From Oscillospiraceae bacterium (lineage in GTDB: Bacteria > Bacillota > Clostridia > Oscillospirales > Ruminococcaceae): 64,000 nucleotides of DNA. This document shows, one piece after another, positions 28,267 to 36,794 of this stretch. The notes beneath the pieces were generated by a model. It made no database searches, was not told where the DNA came from, and worked only from the letters and a program-made list of their open reading frames with translations. The translations under genes were made by a program, and so were the position numbers. Every line of letters begins with the position of its first letter. Within the stretch, counting starts at the first letter, position 1. The stretch spans positions 62,001-126,000 of the forward strand of contig JAFTTI010000013.1 in assembly GCA_017466865.1 (NCBI GenBank), in the 5' to 3' direction.

Positions 28267-28818
28267 TTATTCGCAATATTTTTTTCTGCCCTCGGAAAAT
28301 ATATCTCCCCCGTGGCAATCATTAGCGACAATAAGCGGAAAATCACATATTGTCAACTTTTTTACAGATTCGCAACCAAGGTCTTGAAACGCGATAACAT
28401 CGCATGATTTTATACAGTCAGCCGCCAAAGCACCGGCACCACCTATAGCACAGAAATAAATTGCTTTATTTCTTATAACGGCATTGCGGACTTCCTCTGA
28501 ACGTTCCCCCTTGCCTATCATAGCAACAAGGCCCATATCAAGAAGCTTCGGAGCGAATTTATCCATTCGTCCTGATGTTGTCGGACCACAAGAGCCTATT
28601 ACCCTTCCCTCAGGGGCGGGAGTAGGACCTGCGTAATAGACAACAGAGCCTTCTATATTGACAGGGAGAGGCTTATTTTCTTCAATAAGAGAGAAGAAAC
28701 GCTTATGCGCAGCATCTCTTGCAGTAAAAATTTCACCACTGAGAAGAACTTTATCGCCTACTCTGAGTTTTTCTGCATAACTACCGAGTTGTGAAACTGT
28801 AATTTTATAGGTCGACAT
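28267..28818 (-). CDS. Fumarate hydratase class I / tartrate dehydratase beta subunit
   Basis: The 183 residues match the Fe-S hydro-lyase beta-type domain: KVLLSGEIFTARDAAHKRF near the start, then YYAGPTPAPEG and GSCGPTTSGRMD. It would pair with an iron-sulfur alpha subunit to interconvert fumarate and malate (or tartrate and oxaloacetate). No alpha subunit gene is in the window. Its start, ATG 28818 with AGGAAGG upstream, comes 3 bases after the stop of the DivIVA-like gene, so the two are translationally close. Substrate not resolved. Confidence 0.9.
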   Translation of the reverse strand: MSTYKITVSQLGSYAEKLRVGDKVLLSGEIFTARDAAHKRFFSLIEENKPLPVNIEGSVVYYAGPTPAPEGRVIGSCGPTTSGRMDKFAPKLLDMGLVAMIGKGERSEEVRNAVIRNKAIYFCAIGGAGALAADCIKSCDVIAFQDLGCESVKKLTICDFPLIVANDCHGGDIFSEGRKKYCE

Positions 28819-28821
28819 CAA

Positions 28822-29676
28822 TTAGCCTTCCTTTTTAGCCTCAGCTTCAACTGCGTTGAGAAGATCACCGAGATCGCCAAGGTTTACTGAAGCCTTCTTT
28901 GGAGGTTCCTTCGCGGGAGCTTCCTTGGGAACTGATGAATATGACTTTACTGCTGAAGTAAATGTGCCTGCTGCGATGTTCTTCTGAGCATCATCAATAG
29001 TAGCCTTTGCTGCTTCGATAGCAGTTGTGCTTTCCTTTGTAAAGTTAGCAATTGTTGCATTGAGGTTGTTGAAGTTTTCGAGAAGGCGATCAATATCACC
29101 CTTAACCTGAGCCTTTGTCTGATTAGCGATAGCCTTAACGCCTTCGCTTTCACGTTCTGCATCATAGATGATTCTTGCAGCCTTAGTGTTAGCATCGTTG
29201 ATAACTTCTTCTGCGAGAGCCTTTGAGTCAGCTTCCATCTTCTTAGCGTTTTCTCTTGCCTGTGCAACTACTGCGTTTGCAGATTTCTGAGCTTCGATAA
29301 ATACATTAGAAATATCTGCTGCGCTTGCTTCAAAGTTATCCTTAGGAGCGTTAGCGAGCTTATCGTTGAGTTCATCAATTTCAGCCTTGAGCTTTGCAAT
29401 TTCTTCATCCTTAGCCTTGATTACTTCTTCATTGCTCTGGATTGTGAGGTTGAGTGTGTCAACCTTAGCCTTGTATTCGCTTGCTGCTGCTCTTTCCTTA
29501 GCGAGAAGAGCATCGAGTTCAGCATTGTTGCTTCCTGAACCGCCATTTGCCTTTGCTTCCTGAAGTTCTGCTTCAAGAGAATAGATTTTGGTGTTAAGAC
29601 TATCAACGTATGCAAGTACGTCCTTCTTATCGAATCCACCAAAGTTTACCGTTTTTAAGAAACCGGAATTTTCCAT
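28822..29676 (-). CDS. DivIVA-like coiled-coil protein
   Basis: The 284 residues start with a DivIVA-type N-terminal segment (FLKTVNFGGFDKKDVLAYVD), which in the family binds curved membranes at poles and septa. A Gly/Ser break near 45 is followed by long coiled coils (about 50-110 and 125-225). The Pro/Lys-rich tail ends NLGDLGDLLNAVEAEAKK, possibly a partner-binding peptide. It lies next to ftsZ and has its own strong promoter. The role in division or pole organisation is inferred; it is not the classical DivIVA in the usual ylm position. Confidence 0.82.
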   Translation of the reverse strand: MENSGFLKTVNFGGFDKKDVLAYVDSLNTKIYSLEAELQEAKANGGSGSNNAELDALLAKERAAASEYKAKVDTLNLTIQSNEEVIKAKDEEIAKLKAEIDELNDKLANAPKDNFEASAADISNVFIEAQKSANAVVAQARENAKKMEADSKALAEEVINDANTKAARIIYDAERESEGVKAIANQTKAQVKGDIDRLLENFNNLNATIANFTKESTTAIEAAKATIDDAQKNIAAGTFTSAVKSYSSVPKEAPAKEPPKKASVNLGDLGDLLNAVEAEAKKEG

Positions 29677-29774
29677 AATGTACCTCCTGAAAATATATAG
29701 AATGTTAGTTAAAAGTGCGAATCGGCATTTTTAAACAAAATATTATAGCCTTGTGACTATACTGTTACACAATG

Positions 29775-29803
29775 ATTATATCACATTATTTTTGATATTT
29801 CAA
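29775..29803 (-). promoter_or_regulatory. Promoter of the DivIVA-like gene and fumarase beta gene
   Basis: Minus-strand TTGAAA (29798-29803), 17-base spacer, TATAAT (29775-29780). Confidence 0.85.
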
Positions 29804-29811
29804 GTAAAGGT

Positions 29812-29848
29812 GCAAACGAGCGTAGAGAAAATCCACGCTCGTTTTTAT
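29812..29848 (-). terminator. Terminator of ftsZ
   Basis: Hairpin AACGAGCGT..ACGCTCGTT after the ftsZ stop at 29869. The T run is better on the plus strand than on the minus strand, so strength is uncertain. Confidence 0.65.
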
Positions 29849-29868
29849 GCAACTTGTGCAATAAATAC

Positions 29869-30942
29869 TTATTTATTATCAAGAATCTTGAAGATGTCAA
29901 ACATTTCATCTGTGTGTGTAAGGTCAGCAGTTGAAACACCGCCTGCAGAATTGAGAAGTGGGTTATCAATCTTGATAACATCGGGAACATCAAATCCTGC
30001 TGCTACTACTGTAATGAACATTTCATCGTGGAATTCTTCCTTGAATGAAGCACCAAAGATAACTTCAGCACCGTCTGCAGCTGCATCTGTGATGAGTTTT
30101 GTTGCTGTATCAACATCTGATGAAAGAACATCTTCAGACATAACGATATTGACAAGAACCCTTGTAGCACCACTGATTGATGTTTCAAGAAGTGGGCTTG
30201 AAATAACTGCATTTGCAGCTTCAGAAGCCTTATCCTTACCAGCACCATGGCCTATAGCCATATGAGCATAACCTGCATCCTTCATAATTGAAGAAACATC
30301 GGCAAAGTCAAGGTTGATGAATCCGTTTTCTGTTATAAGGTCAGAAATACTCTTTACACCTGTTTTAAGAATATCATCAGCGAGAGCAAAACTTTCTTTC
30401 ATTGTAAGAGGCTTTTCGTTTCCGAGAAGAAGCTTTTCGTTAGGAATAACAATAAGTGAGTCAACATGCTTTTTAAGTTCTTCTATACCGGCTTCAGCCT
30501 GCTTCATTTTCTGTTCTCTTTCGAAAAGGAAAGGCTTTGTTACAACAGCAACTGTAAGAATTTCCATTTCCTTTGCAACTTCAGCAACAACGGGAGCAGC
30601 ACCTGTTCCTGTTCCGCCACCCATACCTGCTGTGATGAATACCATATTTGCGCCCTTAAGAGCAGCAGCAATTTCCTCACGGTTTTCCTGTGCCGAACGT
30701 TCACCTACTTCAGGCTTGTTTCCCGCACCTCTACCCTTTGTGAGTTTTGTTCCTATCTGAATTTTTGTTGTAGCCTTGGAACTTCTGAGCGCCATAGCAT
30801 CTGTATTCACAGATATGTATTCAATATCTTTAATTCCTGTTGATACCATGCAGTTAAGGGCGTTACCGCCGCCACCGCCGACACCGACAACCTTTATATT
30901 TACGACAGGCTCTGTTTCATTATCAATAGAAAAAATCGCCAT
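29869..30942 (-). CDS. ftsZ: Cell division protein FtsZ
   Basis: Tubulin homologue that forms the division ring. The 357 residues have VVGVGGGGGNALN at the N-terminus, the tubulin signature GGGTGTGAAP near 105-114 and the T7 loop region ENGFINLDFADV. The variable linker is very short. The C-terminal peptide DEMFDIFKILDNK is a divergent version of the usual IPxFL peptide that binds FtsA/SepF. It has its own promoter and follows ftsQ after a strong terminator. ftsA is absent between ftsQ and ftsZ. Confidence 0.98.
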   Translation of the reverse strand: MAIFSIDNETEPVVNIKVVGVGGGGGNALNCMVSTGIKDIEYISVNTDAMALRSSKATTKIQIGTKLTKGRGAGNKPEVGERSAQENREEIAAALKGANMVFITAGMGGGTGTGAAPVVAEVAKEMEILTVAVVTKPFLFEREQKMKQAEAGIEELKKHVDSLIVIPNEKLLLGNEKPLTMKESFALADDILKTGVKSISDLITENGFINLDFADVSSIMKDAGYAHMAIGHGAGKDKASEAANAVISSPLLETSISGATRVLVNIVMSEDVLSSDVDTATKLITDAAADGAEVIFGASFKEEFHDEMFITVVAAGFDVPDVIKIDNPLLNSAGGVSTADLTHTDEMFDIFKILDNK

Positions 30943-30994
30943 TATTCTTTCCTCCTGCTAAAACTTTTGCAGAATATATCTACATTTATACTTT

Positions 30995-31023
30995 ATAATA
31001 ACACACTTTGAATTTTAATGCAA
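30995..31023 (-). promoter_or_regulatory. Promoter of ftsZ
   Basis: Minus-strand TTGCAT (31018-31023), 17-base spacer, TATTAT (30995-31000), downstream of the cluster terminator. Confidence 0.75.
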
Positions 31024-31051
31024 GGACTTTTTTCAAAAAAAGTTCAAAAGA

Positions 31052-31092
31052 ACAAAAAGTCCTTTGAAAACTGCTTTTCAAAGGACTTTTTT
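31052..31092 (-). terminator. Terminator at the end of the mraZ-ftsQ operon
   Basis: Perfect 17-base stem (31054-31070 with 31075-31091) containing AGTCCTTTGAAAA, with a four-base loop and A/T runs at each end, immediately after the ftsQ stop. A fragment of the same arm, GGACTTTTTTC, recurs at 31024-31034. Confidence 0.92.
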
Positions 31093-31093
31093 C

Positions 31094-32068
31094 TTATACC
31101 GACGGTACGATACCAACTGGAGGAAGTGGCTCTGTTGCCTCGGTTGTGGTTTCCGATGTAGTTTCTTCGGGTACCGTTGTTTCCTCAGGAACGCTTGTTT
31201 CTTCGGGAACATCTGTTTCTTCTCCATTTTCTGCTGTTTCATCGGGAGGAGGTGTTTCAGGTGGTGTTGTTTCGGGAATATCCTCAACGAAAGACGCTTC
31301 GTTGGAATTATTGCCCTTCATATAGAGAGTTCCTTTTTTATTTATGCTTATCTTTTCATTGACAAGCATATATGAAAACCTGAGCTTATACGAAAGATCA
31401 TTAAGGCTTCCGAGTTCAACCCTTATTCTGTCATCATAAACTATGCTTATATTATAGCGGTCGGAAATATCTATTTCTGTTATCTTTTCAGTAACATCCT
31501 CTGCTATCATTGTTTCAATAAGAGAATAGAATGCCTTTTCGTTTTCTTCATCGGCAATAGTCACGGGCTTTCCGGGATCGAAATTCTCGTTTTCGCACCC
31601 GATGATTACAGGATAACCCTGTTTTGGTGAAACGGAATAAGCGAGAATTTTTCCGCTATCGCTTATCAGAAGATAACCCGATTCGTATTTTATGTTTGCA
31701 AATTCTTTTGAAGGAGTAACCTCTATCTCAACTTTATCGGGAAATTTCTTTGTTACCGTTGCTGTATCGACATAAGGAAGAGAAGAAATTATTTTATTTT
31801 CTGCCTTTGAAGAACTGAGTCTTACAAGATTATCTCCTGTTTTTATTCCACTTGCAAGGATTATATCGTTATTTGTATATATGCTGTTACCTGTCACATT
31901 CACTTCGTTTATATTGAAGAAAACTGTAAGCGAAAGTATAATTCCTACAACAGCAACAAGAAAAAATATTGCAGCATAATACAGTGAAAGATTCTGCTTT
32001 CTTCTGCGTCTTTTTTTACGCGCATTGCCGCTGTTCTGATTATTGGTATTCCTTGCATTATTCTGCAT
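31094..32068 (-). CDS. ftsQ: Cell division protein FtsQ/DivIB
   Basis: Bitopic divisome protein of 324 residues. A basic cytoplasmic head (RKKRRRRK) is followed by one membrane helix (about 29-52). A POTRA domain comes next, starting INEVNVTGNSIY, with the beta region ending near 250. The last 60 residues are a Pro/Glu/Thr-rich tail (repeats of VPEETT), outside the membrane and disordered by composition. It stabilises FtsL/FtsB in the family. Starts 6 bases after murA. Confidence 0.9.
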   Translation of the reverse strand: MQNNARNTNNQNSGNARKKRRRRKQNLSLYYAAIFFLVAVVGIILSLTVFFNINEVNVTGNSIYTNNDIILASGIKTGDNLVRLSSSKAENKIISSLPYVDTATVTKKFPDKVEIEVTPSKEFANIKYESGYLLISDSGKILAYSVSPKQGYPVIIGCENENFDPGKPVTIADEENEKAFYSLIETMIAEDVTEKITEIDISDRYNISIVYDDRIRVELGSLNDLSYKLRFSYMLVNEKISINKKGTLYMKGNNSNEASFVEDIPETTPPETPPPDETAENGEETDVPEETSVPEETTVPEETTSETTTEATEPLPPVGIVPSV

Positions 32069-32074
32069 CTTTTT

Positions 32075-33322
32075 TCACTTCCTTGATATTTTCCCTCCTA
32101 AAAGAGAAAATGATTTTTCTATATTTTCATATCCTCTGTCAATATGATGTATATTTCCTATCACAGTTCTGCCTTCTGCACCAAGTGCTGCAACAACAAG
32201 CGCTGCACCGCCTCTTAAATCAGTTGCATAGACATTTGCGCCCGAAAGGGATTTTACCCCCTCAACAATAGCAACTTTACCCTCAACCTTTATATCTGCA
32301 CCCATTTTTGTAAGTGCAGGAACATGCTGATATCTGTTTTCAAATATATTCTCAATAAAAACGCTTGTTCCTTCGGCGCAGGCAAGTGCCGCCATAACAA
32401 CCGCTTGTGCATCTGTCGGGAAAGCAGGATAAGGCATTGTAAGTATTTTCTTTACAGAATGAAGTTTATTGGCTTTTATAAACATACTGTCGCCATACGA
32501 ATAAACATAGCATCCCATTTCTTCAAAAACCGGAACTACACTGTCAAGGTCATTGCGGCATATATTTGTAAGTCTTAATTCTCCTCCTGTCGAAGCAGCG
32601 GCAGACATATATGTAGCGGCAACAATTCTGTCGGGCATTATTGTATGTTCCGTACCTTCAAGAGAAGAAACTCCCGTTATTGTAACAGTTCCCTCACCAG
32701 CGCCTGTAATTTTAGCACCACACTTATTCAGATAACAAGCAAGATCAGCTATTTCAGGTTCTCTTGCGGCGTTTTTAATCTGTGTTTCCCCATTTGCAAG
32801 AGAAGCTGCAAGTATTATATTTTCTGTTGCACCAACAGATGGAAAAGGCAATATAAGTTTTGCGCCGAAAAGACCTTTGGGTGCAGAGAAATCAAGTGTT
32901 CCGAATTTTTCTGTCACTACCGCTCCCATTTTTTTGAGGGAGTTTATGTGAATATCAATAGGTCTTGCACCGAGTTCGCATCCGCCAGGCAGAGAAAGTG
33001 TACATCTTCCTGTTTTGCCTAAAAGTGCCCCGAGAAAAATAATTGACGAACGCATTTCGCACATCAGTTTTTCGGGAATATCATATCGGTTTACAGAACT
33101 TTTCACTATCGCAGTATTTCCTTCGAGAGAAGAAGTGCATCCAAGATGAGTCAGTATTCTCTCTGCTGAATAAACATCGCTTATAGCGGGACAGTTATGA
33201 AGAACAGACTCTCCGTCTGTAAGAACAGTTGACGCTAAAATAGGCAGAGCGCTGTTTTTCGCTCCCCCTACCTTTGTTTCTCCGACAAGTCTGTTTCCAC
33301 CGTCAACAATAAGGCTCTGCAT
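32075..33322 (-). CDS. murA: UDP-N-acetylglucosamine 1-carboxyvinyltransferase
   Basis: First committed step of peptidoglycan synthesis: transfers enolpyruvate from PEP to UDP-GlcNAc. The 415 residues show GAKNSALPILAST and the loop PGGCELGARPIDIH, whose Cys is the fosfomycin target. ATG 33322 has GAGGTG 5 bases upstream; an in-frame TTG just before it is too close to that site. Sits between murG and ftsQ, as in many Clostridia. Confidence 0.97.
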   Translation of the reverse strand: MQSLIVDGGNRLVGETKVGGAKNSALPILASTVLTDGESVLHNCPAISDVYSAERILTHLGCTSSLEGNTAIVKSSVNRYDIPEKLMCEMRSSIIFLGALLGKTGRCTLSLPGGCELGARPIDIHINSLKKMGAVVTEKFGTLDFSAPKGLFGAKLILPFPSVGATENIILAASLANGETQIKNAAREPEIADLACYLNKCGAKITGAGEGTVTITGVSSLEGTEHTIMPDRIVAATYMSAAASTGGELRLTNICRNDLDSVVPVFEEMGCYVYSYGDSMFIKANKLHSVKKILTMPYPAFPTDAQAVVMAALACAEGTSVFIENIFENRYQHVPALTKMGADIKVEGKVAIVEGVKSLSGANVYATDLRGGAALVVAALGAEGRTVIGNIHHIDRGYENIEKSFSLLGGKISRK

Positions 33323-33378
33323 CAAATCACCTCACACAAGATATTTTTTTATATCTTATGTAAGGCGGTGATTTTTTG

Positions 33379-34515
33379 CTACATTGCTGTAAGTGCCGAA
33401 CAATTCCTGCAAAGGACTTCGTAAATTCTGTCATCTGTATCCTTTACAGCGAGAGCTGCCGCGTTATTTGCCATTTTTTCTATTTCTTCGGGATTTTCAT
33501 AAAGATATTTTATCTTTTCGATTACTTCATCAGAATTATCAAGATCTTTCTGTTCATAGACAAAAGCAGCACCAGCATTACCGAGTACCATAGCGTTATG
33601 GTACTGATGATTACCTGCAACAACGGGCGAAGGAATAAGTATTGACGCTCTGCCCATTGCCTGAATTTCAGAAAGTGTACTTGCACCACTGCGACAGATA
33701 ATAACATCGGCAGCAGCCATACAGGTTGCCATATTGTCGATATATTCACTTACACGAAGTCGTTTGTCATTCACATCAACTTCTCTTTCTATAAGTGATT
33801 TTACAAATGTATCCTTACCCATTCCACCATAGCCGTGAATATGATTTATATTTCTTTTTCCGCTATGCCATTCGATAAGGTCTGCGCCAAGTTCATTTAT
33901 CTTTCCTGCACCAAGACTTCCGCCGAAAGAAAGAATACAGAAACTATCATCGAAACCAAGTTCTTTTCTTGCCTCTGCTTTTGTCTTTGTAGAAATCGCA
34001 GAACGCACAGGAAGCCCTGTAACCGTATAGGTTATATCCTTATCGAGATATTCAAGTGCTTCGGGAACAGTAAGCATAACCTCGTTTACTTTTTTTGAAA
34101 GTATCTTTGTTGTCACACCGGGATATGCGTTCTGTTCGTGAATAACTGTCGGAATTTTCATCTGTGCAGCTTTCATAACGATAGGACCGCTTACATATCC
34201 ACCTGTTCCGATAACAAGGTCAGGTTTAAAATCATCAATTATTTTTTTCGCTCTGGGGCCTGATGAAATAAGATATGCCCCTGCTTTTATGTTTCTTCCG
34301 ATATTTTTTACAGAGAGTTTTCTCTGAAAACCTTTTACCTTTATCTTTGCGAAAGAATATTCGGTTTTTGAAAGTAATCTTTCTTCCATACTTCCGGGAG
34401 TTCCAGCAAAGAGAAATTCTGCATCAGGATTATGTTTTTTTATAATTTCAGCGATAGCGAGTGCTGGATTAAGATGACCTGCTGTTCCGCCACCTGCTAA
34501 AAGTACTTTTACCAT
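33379..34515 (-). CDS. murG: Lipid II synthase (undecaprenyl-PP-MurNAc-pentapeptide GlcNAc transferase)
   Basis: Peripheral membrane GT28 glycosyltransferase that adds GlcNAc to lipid I. The 378 residues have the GGGTAGHLNPALA loop at the N-terminus and TGGYVSGP. SFGGSLGAGKIN and the UDP-binding ICRSGASTLSEI follow in the second domain. Starts 6 bases after ftsW. Confidence 0.97.
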   Translation of the reverse strand: MVKVLLAGGGTAGHLNPALAIAEIIKKHNPDAEFLFAGTPGSMEERLLSKTEYSFAKIKVKGFQRKLSVKNIGRNIKAGAYLISSGPRAKKIIDDFKPDLVIGTGGYVSGPIVMKAAQMKIPTVIHEQNAYPGVTTKILSKKVNEVMLTVPEALEYLDKDITYTVTGLPVRSAISTKTKAEARKELGFDDSFCILSFGGSLGAGKINELGADLIEWHSGKRNINHIHGYGGMGKDTFVKSLIEREVDVNDKRLRVSEYIDNMATCMAAADVIICRSGASTLSEIQAMGRASILIPSPVVAGNHQYHNAMVLGNAGAAFVYEQKDLDNSDEVIEKIKYLYENPEEIEKMANNAAALAVKDTDDRIYEVLCRNCSALTAM

Positions 34516-34521
34516 TTATGA

Positions 34522-35727
34522 TCACCCTTTGTCTTCTGATATGCTTTGTCTTGAAATATTCAGTATTATACCTACTTCAGCAAGTTGCATCATAAGCGCT
34601 GTTCCGCCATAGCTGAAGAAAGGAAGCGAAATACCCGTATTAGGCATTGCGTTTGTTGCAACGGCAATATTGAGTATTGCCTGAAGTCCTATCTGGAATG
34701 TTATTCCGACGCAGACAAGCATTCCGAATTTATCGGGTGCTTTTGATGCAATATAAAACCCTCTGAATATAAACGCTATAAAAAGGAAGATTACAAGCAT
34801 TCCTCCGATAAAACCGAGTTCTTCACATATAATCGGGAAGATAAAGTCATTGTGTGATTCAGGAAGATAGAGATATTTCTGTCTTGAATTTCCGAGTCCT
34901 AAACCAAAAATCCCACCCGAACCTATTGCTATAAGCGACTGTTTTGTCTGCCAGGTATCTATGGGCGAATTGAATGGGTCAATCCACGCCTGAATTCTGT
35001 TTGTGAAGGTTGAACCTCCTCCACCGTTTAAGGATCTTATATAAAGAAATCCCATAAGTCCCGTTGCACCGACAAGGCCCGTTACAACAAGATGCCAGAT
35101 TTTAGCCCCACCGACAAATATCAGAACTATGCCTATAAGTCCCACAAGGAACATACAGGAATAATGAGGTTCGAGATATATGAAAAATAATACAGGCAAC
35201 AGAATTATTATAAACGGAAGAACACCATAAGTGTATTTTGACATTTTCTTATAGTTCACAGCAATCATATACGAGAAAAGAATGATTATTGCAAACTTCA
35301 TTATTTCGGTCGGTTGGAACTGAGGCAGAGGGCCTATTTTAAGTCCTCGTCTGATATCCGTTCCACCATAGGTTTCTCCGACAAAGGGAACAAGTGCCAC
35401 AAGAACGAAAGAAACCGCAAACACACCGAATGCTATTATTCTTTTCTGAAAATGATGGTAATCAAAAAATGATATAAAAATCATAACGACTACCCCTGCG
35501 ATTGCAAAAACAAGCTGTCTTTTGAAATAATAGAAACCGTCGCCTGTTTCGTCAAGTGCCAATGCATAACTCGCTGAAAACATCGTTACTATTCCGAAAG
35601 CGAGAAGAACGAGAACTATGAAAAGAAACGAAAGGTCTGTTCCGCCTTTTACAATTACAGGCTTTTCGTTTTTCGACTTTTTCTTTATATCTGAAGGTCT
35701 TTTTCTTGCATCAGACGGATTTGCCAT
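34522..35727 (-). CDS. ftsW: SEDS peptidoglycan polymerase FtsW/SpoVE
   Basis: Polytopic glycosyltransferase of 401 residues with about ten membrane helices. A basic N-terminus of about 25 residues is cytoplasmic. Family landmarks are QPTEIMKFAII, SHNDFIFPIICEELGFIGG and the C-terminal LPFFSYGG. It would work with the adjacent transpeptidase. Because this lineage sporulates, FtsW and SpoVE cannot be told apart by motif. The expected murD between mraY and this gene is missing. Confidence 0.95.
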   Translation of the reverse strand: MANPSDARKRPSDIKKKSKNEKPVIVKGGTDLSFLFIVLVLLAFGIVTMFSASYALALDETGDGFYYFKRQLVFAIAGVVVMIFISFFDYHHFQKRIIAFGVFAVSFVLVALVPFVGETYGGTDIRRGLKIGPLPQFQPTEIMKFAIIILFSYMIAVNYKKMSKYTYGVLPFIIILLPVLFFIYLEPHYSCMFLVGLIGIVLIFVGGAKIWHLVVTGLVGATGLMGFLYIRSLNGGGGSTFTNRIQAWIDPFNSPIDTWQTKQSLIAIGSGGIFGLGLGNSRQKYLYLPESHNDFIFPIICEELGFIGGMLVIFLFIAFIFRGFYIASKAPDKFGMLVCVGITFQIGLQAILNIAVATNAMPNTGISLPFFSYGGTALMMQLAEVGIILNISRQSISEDKG

Positions 35728-35761
35728 TTTATTTCCCCTCCTCCCGTTTAATTCATAACAA

Positions 35762-36793
35762 TCAGATTACGATATGCGATATATCGTTCATAACGGCTAT
35801 TACCGAACCCAAAACCCCCGATAAAAGCCCTACTACCGAAAATATTATAACTATTTTATATTCTCCCCATCCGCACATTTCAAAATGATGATGTATGGGA
35901 GACATTTTAAATATTCTTTTCTTTGTAAGTTTGAAACTTATAACCTGAAGAACAACTGAAAACGCTTCAAGTACATAAACAAGTGCTACTAAAACAAGAA
36001 CTATATGAAGTCGCATACTCATTCCCATAACGACAACGGCACCGCCTAAAAACATCGAGCCTGTATCACCCATAAAAATCTTTGCAGGATGTAAATTCCA
36101 TACCAAAAAGCCTATACAAGCCCCTGCTACTGCTATTGCATAAATTTCCGTATAATACTGATTGAGTGCAAGTGATATAAAAGCAAAGCAAAGCATTGAA
36201 ACAACGGTTACAGAACCACAAAGTCCATCAATACCATCGGTAAGGTTTACTGCGTTTACTATGAATGTTATGAAAAGCACCATAATCGGATAATAGAATA
36301 TTCCGAGATTGAGTTCAAAGAAATAGAAATTGATTGTTGTCGCTTTGTCGCCGAGGAAATAAAGTGCCGCAAGATAACCTGCTGAAATAAGAAACTGAAA
36401 AATAAGTTTTTGTTTTGAATTAAGACCTAAATTTCTTTTCTTTATTGCCTTTATATAATCATCAACAAAACCTACGAGACAAAAAAGAAATGTTGCGATT
36501 ATCCCTGCCAGAAGTTTAAGGAATCCGTTATTTATTGTTGCGCCCTCTCCTATATTATTGAGAAATACGGAATACGCGATAACTCCGAAAATAACGGCAA
36601 CAAGAGTTCCTAAAATAAACATAGCACCGCCCATTATGGGAGTTCCCTGCTTTGACTGATGCCAGGTAGGGCCTGACTCTCTTATAGTCTGCCCGAAACT
36701 GATTTTTTTCATAAAAGGAACAAAAAATTTTCCTGTTACAGCAGAAACGCCAAAAGCGATTGCAGCAGTAATGAGTATTATCCAAACCGGCAT
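35762..36793 (-). CDS. mraY: Phospho-N-acetylmuramoyl-pentapeptide transferase
   Basis: Makes lipid I on the inner face of the membrane. The 343 residues have about ten helices and the catalytic landmarks FVDDYIK, NLTDGIDGL, GDTGSMFLGG and PIHHHFE. It starts 1 base after the murF stop. Confidence 0.97.
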   Translation of the reverse strand: MPVWIILITAAIAFGVSAVTGKFFVPFMKKISFGQTIRESGPTWHQSKQGTPIMGGAMFILGTLVAVIFGVIAYSVFLNNIGEGATINNGFLKLLAGIIATFLFCLVGFVDDYIKAIKKRNLGLNSKQKLIFQFLISAGYLAALYFLGDKATTINFYFFELNLGIFYYPIMVLFITFIVNAVNLTDGIDGLCGSVTVVSMLCFAFISLALNQYYTEIYAIAVAGACIGFLVWNLHPAKIFMGDTGSMFLGGAVVVMGMSMRLHIVLVLVALVYVLEAFSVVLQVISFKLTKKRIFKMSPIHHHFEMCGWGEYKIVIIFSVVGLLSGVLGSVIAVMNDISHIVI

Positions 36794-36794
36794 T

